Source: Nostoc desertorum CM1-VF14 (lineage in GTDB: Bacteria; Cyanobacteriota; Cyanobacteriia; Cyanobacteriales; Nostocaceae). From it: a DNA stretch of 64,000 nucleotides. Location: the NCBI GenBank assembly GCA_019359245.1, contig JAHHHR010000029.1, forward strand, positions 1-64,000, given 5' to 3'. Below, in pieces: positions 60,493 to 64,000 of the stretch. The position numbers were made by a program, and so were the translations under genes. Position 1 is the stretch's first letter, and each line of letters starts with the position of its first letter. The notes beneath the pieces were generated by a model. That model searched no databases, was not told the DNA's origin, and worked only from the letters and a program-made list of their open reading frames with translations.

Positions 60493-60525
60493 AAGCCCGC
60501 TAATCAATAAGCGGGCTTTGTTTTT
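60493..60525 (+). terminator. Terminator after the RHH gene
   Basis: Perfect arms AAGCCCGCT (60493-60501) and AGCGGGCTT (60510-60518) are followed by TGTTTTTTT. It fits the longer frame's stop (60508-60510). An extra inverted repeat, GCCTGAGAGAA (60425-60435) and TTCTCTCAGGC (60444-60454), covers the short frame's stop. Confidence 0.85.
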
Positions 60526-60553
60526 TTGTAAGCAGTCTATATTGATTATATAG

Positions 60554-60565
60554 TGATAATATCAT
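60554..60565 (+). promoter_or_regulatory. Candidate RHH operator (TGATAATATCAT)
   Basis: This copy of the ATAATATCAT motif lies between the RHH gene's terminator and the coiled-coil gene at 60771, in the gap 60431-60770. That gap also holds two HIP1-type GCGATCGC or near sites at ~60600-60630 and nothing else I can name. Confidence 0.4.
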
Positions 60566-60770
60566 TATATAATGATAAAAACTGGAGAAGTAGAAGACGA
60601 TCGCCGCCGACCAAAGCATTGCGATCGCCTGCTCAATCCGTTAACGACAAAGTGAGCTAACTATAATGCTGACACATTTTTGGAAAAATCCCCCAAATCA
60701 TCTGCTGGGTTCACTTTGGTTAAGCTGCAACACCTCAACTTTTAGGCATCTACCATAGTGAGCAATAAAT

Positions 60771-62354
60771 ATGCTGACACTAGACAGAGAACAAACAACA
60801 GCACTCGATTACAGTGTTGTCAACACCAGTATCCAAGAAACCTTCACTGCCATCGACAGATTCGAGTGGCAAGCAATAGATGAACTACGTCTCATGCGAG
60901 ACAACCACTATTACAAAGATGGTGGACACGTCAGTTTTAAAGATTATTGTGAGAAGAAGTTAGCCAAACACGGTGGATATCGCAGAGTCAAGGATCTATT
61001 TGCGGCCAAGCAAGTAGTTGATACCTTACCAGAAGAACTGAGGCCCCATATAACCAAACCTTCTCAGACTCGTTCGCTACTCCGACTGGTCAAAACTCCC
61101 GATAAGTTAGAGCAAGCTGTTGCGATCGCAGCGAAAGAAAAACCTTTCCCTACTGCTGTAGACTTCGCTAAAGCAGTGCAGCAAGTCGCACCAACAACTA
61201 AACGCGCCACAAAAAGCGAAAACCCCAAAACGCAATTGTGTAATTCTGTGACTGTTTCTTGTCTTTCACATCCTCGTTATGGGGATTCGGGAGTGATTGA
61301 GGCTTCGGCTCCAAATAACTATCAGCAGATTGTCACCTTTAGCGATGGTGAAAGGTTGTTGATCAACAATGCTGATTTAGTCGGTTTAAATGACGCAATT
61401 GTGTCCGAATTGAGTGGGCGGACTTACCCAAAAGAATATTCTGAAGCGATCGCTGCACTCAAAGAGCAACACCAGCAGGAGCTAGAGCGCTTACAGCAGG
61501 AATTAAGGATTGGACTACAGTCAGAAGCCACAACCAGAGCCGAAGCCCAGGTACAAGAACAAATCCAATCTCTGCAACAACTATTCAAGCAACAGAAAGA
61601 AGAAAATGTTCAGTTACAGCAACGGCTCTTGGAGATGGAATCGCTACGGCAGTTAGAGGCTGAGAATCAACAACTCCAGCAGCGCATTCAGGAACTAGAA
61701 CACGCCGTACAAGAGCGCCCTTCTCAACAATGGGGAAATACCATGACCCAGCAAGCGACCAAAGTTTTGAACAAGCAGGTGAAGCAGGCGTTAGAGAAAA
61801 CCATTGATTTGCGATCGCTGGCCCAGGAACCGCCGAAAGAAAACGCCCAAGAATGTCTGCGGCTCATGGGTATGGCTTTGAAAAACTTAGCCAGTGCCAT
61901 GAACAATACCCAGGCATTGGAGGCGGCAGCGCTAATACTAGGGAGTGAGCCGACACCATCTGCGATCGCATATCGAGCCGAGCAATTGGAAATGCTACCA
62001 CAGGCGGTTAGTGACATTAGGGCAGTGCTAGCTAAACCTGGGTGTACTTGGCAGGACTATTGGGACGTTGCCCAAGAGTATGAGGTTATTAAACAGGACT
62101 ACTGGGCAGAATTGACTAATGAGGAGACAAATTTAATTACTGCTCTCCAGAACGCATCCCTTCAACCGCGCACTATTGGCATCGGCTCTATTGTTGCCCA
62201 TGCTGACCCTTACCGTACTTTGTATGTCGAGAGGGGTGAAGTTGTAGAGGATTTGGGCGAAGAGTTGGTGGTTGCCTGGGATTGTTGGAATGAGCAATCA
62301 AAAAAGACTGACAGGTATTTTCAAGATGAATTGCGATTCTGGCAACCTCAATAA
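60771..62354 (+). CDS. Coiled-coil plasmid protein (527 aa), paralogue of the gene at position 1
   Basis: The N-terminal domain (1-150) is compact and helical (RFEWQAIDELRLMRDNHYYK, KPSQTRSLLRLVKTPDK) and might bind DNA, loosely like ParB-type helical domains. A small beta domain (~160-205: DSGVIEASAPNNYQQIVTFS) follows, then coiled coil (~225-320), the conserved block shared with 3-512, and a second small beta domain (~465-527). The repeated beta modules look like short barrels. The paralogue directly precedes the replication gene. Function unknown. Confidence 0.75.
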   Translation: MLTLDREQTTALDYSVVNTSIQETFTAIDRFEWQAIDELRLMRDNHYYKDGGHVSFKDYCEKKLAKHGGYRRVKDLFAAKQVVDTLPEELRPHITKPSQTRSLLRLVKTPDKLEQAVAIAAKEKPFPTAVDFAKAVQQVAPTTKRATKSENPKTQLCNSVTVSCLSHPRYGDSGVIEASAPNNYQQIVTFSDGERLLINNADLVGLNDAIVSELSGRTYPKEYSEAIAALKEQHQQELERLQQELRIGLQSEATTRAEAQVQEQIQSLQQLFKQQKEENVQLQQRLLEMESLRQLEAENQQLQQRIQELEHAVQERPSQQWGNTMTQQATKVLNKQVKQALEKTIDLRSLAQEPPKENAQECLRLMGMALKNLASAMNNTQALEAAALILGSEPTPSAIAYRAEQLEMLPQAVSDIRAVLAKPGCTWQDYWDVAQEYEVIKQDYWAELTNEETNLITALQNASLQPRTIGIGSIVAHADPYRTLYVERGEVVEDLGEELVVAWDCWNEQSKKTDRYFQDELRFWQPQ

Positions 62355-62458
62355 ACTTTCAGTGTATCAGTAACTTTTTAGACAAACAAATACAATACCT
62401 TGCCCCGCATCACAGTGGGAGAAATTTCCGTGCGTCAATATAAATAGGAGATTATAGA

Positions 62459-63820
62459 ATGACTGCAACTATTACAAGACCCAAGCCCAAAAAGGCTGCT
62501 GCCATTAAACCACAGTCACCATACAAGCGGCTTCATGTGATTATCCCGATTGAAGATATGCTTTGGGCTTCCCAGCAAAAACCCTCGGTGACGCAATTGT
62601 GGCAGGAATGCTGGACGGCTGACCCTTATGGTTCTCGGTGGATGCCGCTAACAAGTGCTTTGGGTTACAGTACTTTTATCTCTGCAAAGAAAATTCTAGC
62701 TGATAGTGGATTATTCATCTTCAAACCCGACAAGTCGATTCAGGATGGCAGGGAAACGGCTAGCTGGATGGTGAAGAATTTGCATGGTAGCCGGATGAAA
62801 GAATTTTGGGAGAAAGCCAATGCTGAAAATCAGCAACCAAATTCTGAAGAACAAGAACTGAATGCTGGGGGTTCAGAGAAAGATGCTGGCTCTGAAGAAA
62901 TGGGTGCTTTGTACGAAGCATCTATTTTAGGTAAAGACCAGTTAGAGCAAGGGTTTCAAAAAACCTCACGAACTGTTCAGGAACACCTCACAAACTCTAC
63001 AAAAGAGTTTGTGAGGTGTAACTCTGACACGCTTACAGGGAATTCGCAAGTTGAGGAGACGGCTCACGCGCCCTTGGGGGTCGCGTCGCCTCAGTTTGTT
63101 GAAAGCGTGTCAGAGAATGATATTGACTTGCCTGTGGCAATGGACTGCACGACGCTAGCGCTTGTGGAGACCGCACAAAGTAATCCTGCTCCGTTGTTGG
63201 CTAAAAATCAAGATTGTGGTGTTGAGCCGAGAGACTGTCATGAAGGTGCTTGTTCCGCCGCGCCCGTCGCTGTAAATAAATTTTTTTCAACTTTAGCGAT
63301 CGCTAATCAAACTCAGGGGCAGGTAGAAGAACAGGGTTATTCTGCTTCGTTAAAAAAAGAAAACCAGGACTGTGGTGTTGAGTTGAAAGATTGTTATGTT
63401 CGCGTATCGTCTTGTAGAGAACACACTGGTTCCCCAGCGCTGCCTATCGTTAAAAATGAAAAAGCATCAAATCAATTTGAAGCAGAGGAGCAGAAAAAGC
63501 GCACTTACCGTGCTTCGTTAACAGCAGAAAACTCAGTTTCGGGTGTAGAAATTAAAACGTCTCATGAAGGTGAAGATTCCGCCGCTCCCACCTTGGATTC
63601 GGAAAAATGGTCAAGTTCAGTCATTGCTGCTCGGTCAAAGGCACGTCCTGAAAGACTGGAAAAACTCAAAATGGCAGGGATTTTGAGACAGAATCCAGGC
63701 TTCGAGTTTCTTCAAGAATGCTGGGCAGATGATCCTACGCTACAGATAGTCATTAAAAAACTACTAGCCAAGTTTGGACAGTGGGGAATCGGGATTGTAA
63801 ATGGGGAGTTAGTTGAGTGA
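62459..63820 (+). CDS. Plasmid protein with conserved ends and degenerate internal repeats
   Basis: The N-terminal ~110 residues (YKRLHVIIPIEDMLWASQQK, QLWQECWTADPYGSRWMPLT) look like a winged-helix domain of a kind seen in plasmid proteins. The C-terminal ~60 (PGFEFLQECWADDPTLQIVI) echo the N-terminal QECW.DP pattern. Between them, three degenerate units (KNQDCGVEPRDCHEG, ENQDCGVELKDCYVR, ENSVSGVEIKTSHEG) are spaced ~70 residues apart and look fast-evolving. Function unknown. It follows the coiled-coil gene on the same strand. Confidence 0.7.
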   Translation: MTATITRPKPKKAAAIKPQSPYKRLHVIIPIEDMLWASQQKPSVTQLWQECWTADPYGSRWMPLTSALGYSTFISAKKILADSGLFIFKPDKSIQDGRETASWMVKNLHGSRMKEFWEKANAENQQPNSEEQELNAGGSEKDAGSEEMGALYEASILGKDQLEQGFQKTSRTVQEHLTNSTKEFVRCNSDTLTGNSQVEETAHAPLGVASPQFVESVSENDIDLPVAMDCTTLALVETAQSNPAPLLAKNQDCGVEPRDCHEGACSAAPVAVNKFFSTLAIANQTQGQVEEQGYSASLKKENQDCGVELKDCYVRVSSCREHTGSPALPIVKNEKASNQFEAEEQKKRTYRASLTAENSVSGVEIKTSHEGEDSAAPTLDSEKWSSSVIAARSKARPERLEKLKMAGILRQNPGFEFLQECWADDPTLQIVIKKLLAKFGQWGIGIVNGELVE

Positions 63821-64000
63821 AATAAGGCTAAATAGTGTTTCTGCTGACGCTCTTATGTTTTTACTAGCCCAGACTTAGCACAGTATAGACGAATGGCACT
63901 AAGAAAAGGGAAAATCGTTGAGGCAGCTCTTGTGCAGAGGAGCAAAGGAGCAGGAGAGAAAGAAGAAGGAAGAAGCATACGGACAGAAGCAAGAGAAATT
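63821..64000. other. Right-edge intergenic DNA
   Basis: There is no gene. The last ~70 bases are purine-rich GAGGAGCAAAGGAGCAGG-type low complexity, like the purine arm at 3969-4018. Confidence 0.5.

Noticed and set aside
1..64000. tRNA or rRNA genes
   Set aside because: No cloverleaf-like or rRNA-like sequence was noticed. I could not run a covariance search.

Overview
The window looks like part of a large conjugative plasmid from a filamentous, Nostoc-type cyanobacterium. The evidence is frequent HIP1 octamers (GCGATCGC), a cyanobacterial CyRepA1/DUF3854-type replication protein, a cyanobacterial-style type IV secretion (T4SS) cluster with a MobF relaxase, several plasmid partition systems and many short palindromic repeats of the kind found in Nostocales. 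I see no rRNA, tRNA, CRISPR array or housekeeping gene. The first gene is cut by the left edge, so the replicon is longer than the window.

Layout. 0-10 kb: a truncated coiled-coil plasmid gene, the replication initiator, a tyrosine recombinase, and a repeat-rich stretch with gene debris and small regulators. 10.4-11 kb: two divergent ribbon-helix-helix (RHH) genes, one only 58 codons long. 11.4-26.5 kb: one long plus-strand conjugation cluster (VirB2, B3, B4, an anchored protein, VirB5-, B6-, B8-, B10- and B9-like proteins, a secreted protein, the VirD4 coupling ATPase), ending in a coiled-coil protein and a membrane-anchored Mrr-type nuclease. 26.6-32.3 kb: a 1904-residue MobF relaxase-helicase fused to a DUF3854 module and a 6 x 61-residue repeat. 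32.3-36 kb: an actin-like ATPase cassette preceded by 11-bp iterons, with a possible -1 frameshift site. 36-41.6 kb: a 1603-residue protein with a DYDGD motif in a context that resembles RNA-polymerase/RdRP-type active sites. 41.6-51.3 kb: a segment bounded by two inverted copies of a ~245-bp MITE and carrying an EndoU-like secreted nuclease, a ParM-type system, and ParA/ParB. 51.4-54.5 kb: a large RTX exported nuclease. 54.9-60 kb: a helicase remnant, a TnpB element and a minus-strand set of small plasmid proteins, one visibly decayed. 60-64 kb: an RHH gene with a likely frameshift, and two coiled-coil/repeat proteins, the first a paralogue of the gene at position 1.

How it fits together. 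CyRepA1 would replicate the plasmid. Up to three segregation systems (actin-like at 33 kb, ParM at 46 kb, ParA/ParB at 48 kb) would keep it. The relaxase, VirD4 and VirB proteins would transfer it. The DUF3854 (TOPRIM-like) module occurs in both the replication protein and the relaxase. A C-terminal LGK..PDGS module occurs in both the DYDGD protein and a coiled-coil protein of the transfer cluster, which ties that putative polymerase to conjugation. The most novel items are the DYDGD protein, the frameshift/iteron actin cassette, the relaxase fusion with an overprinted gene, and the two MITE families. Family assignments come from reading motifs by eye and were not checked by database search.
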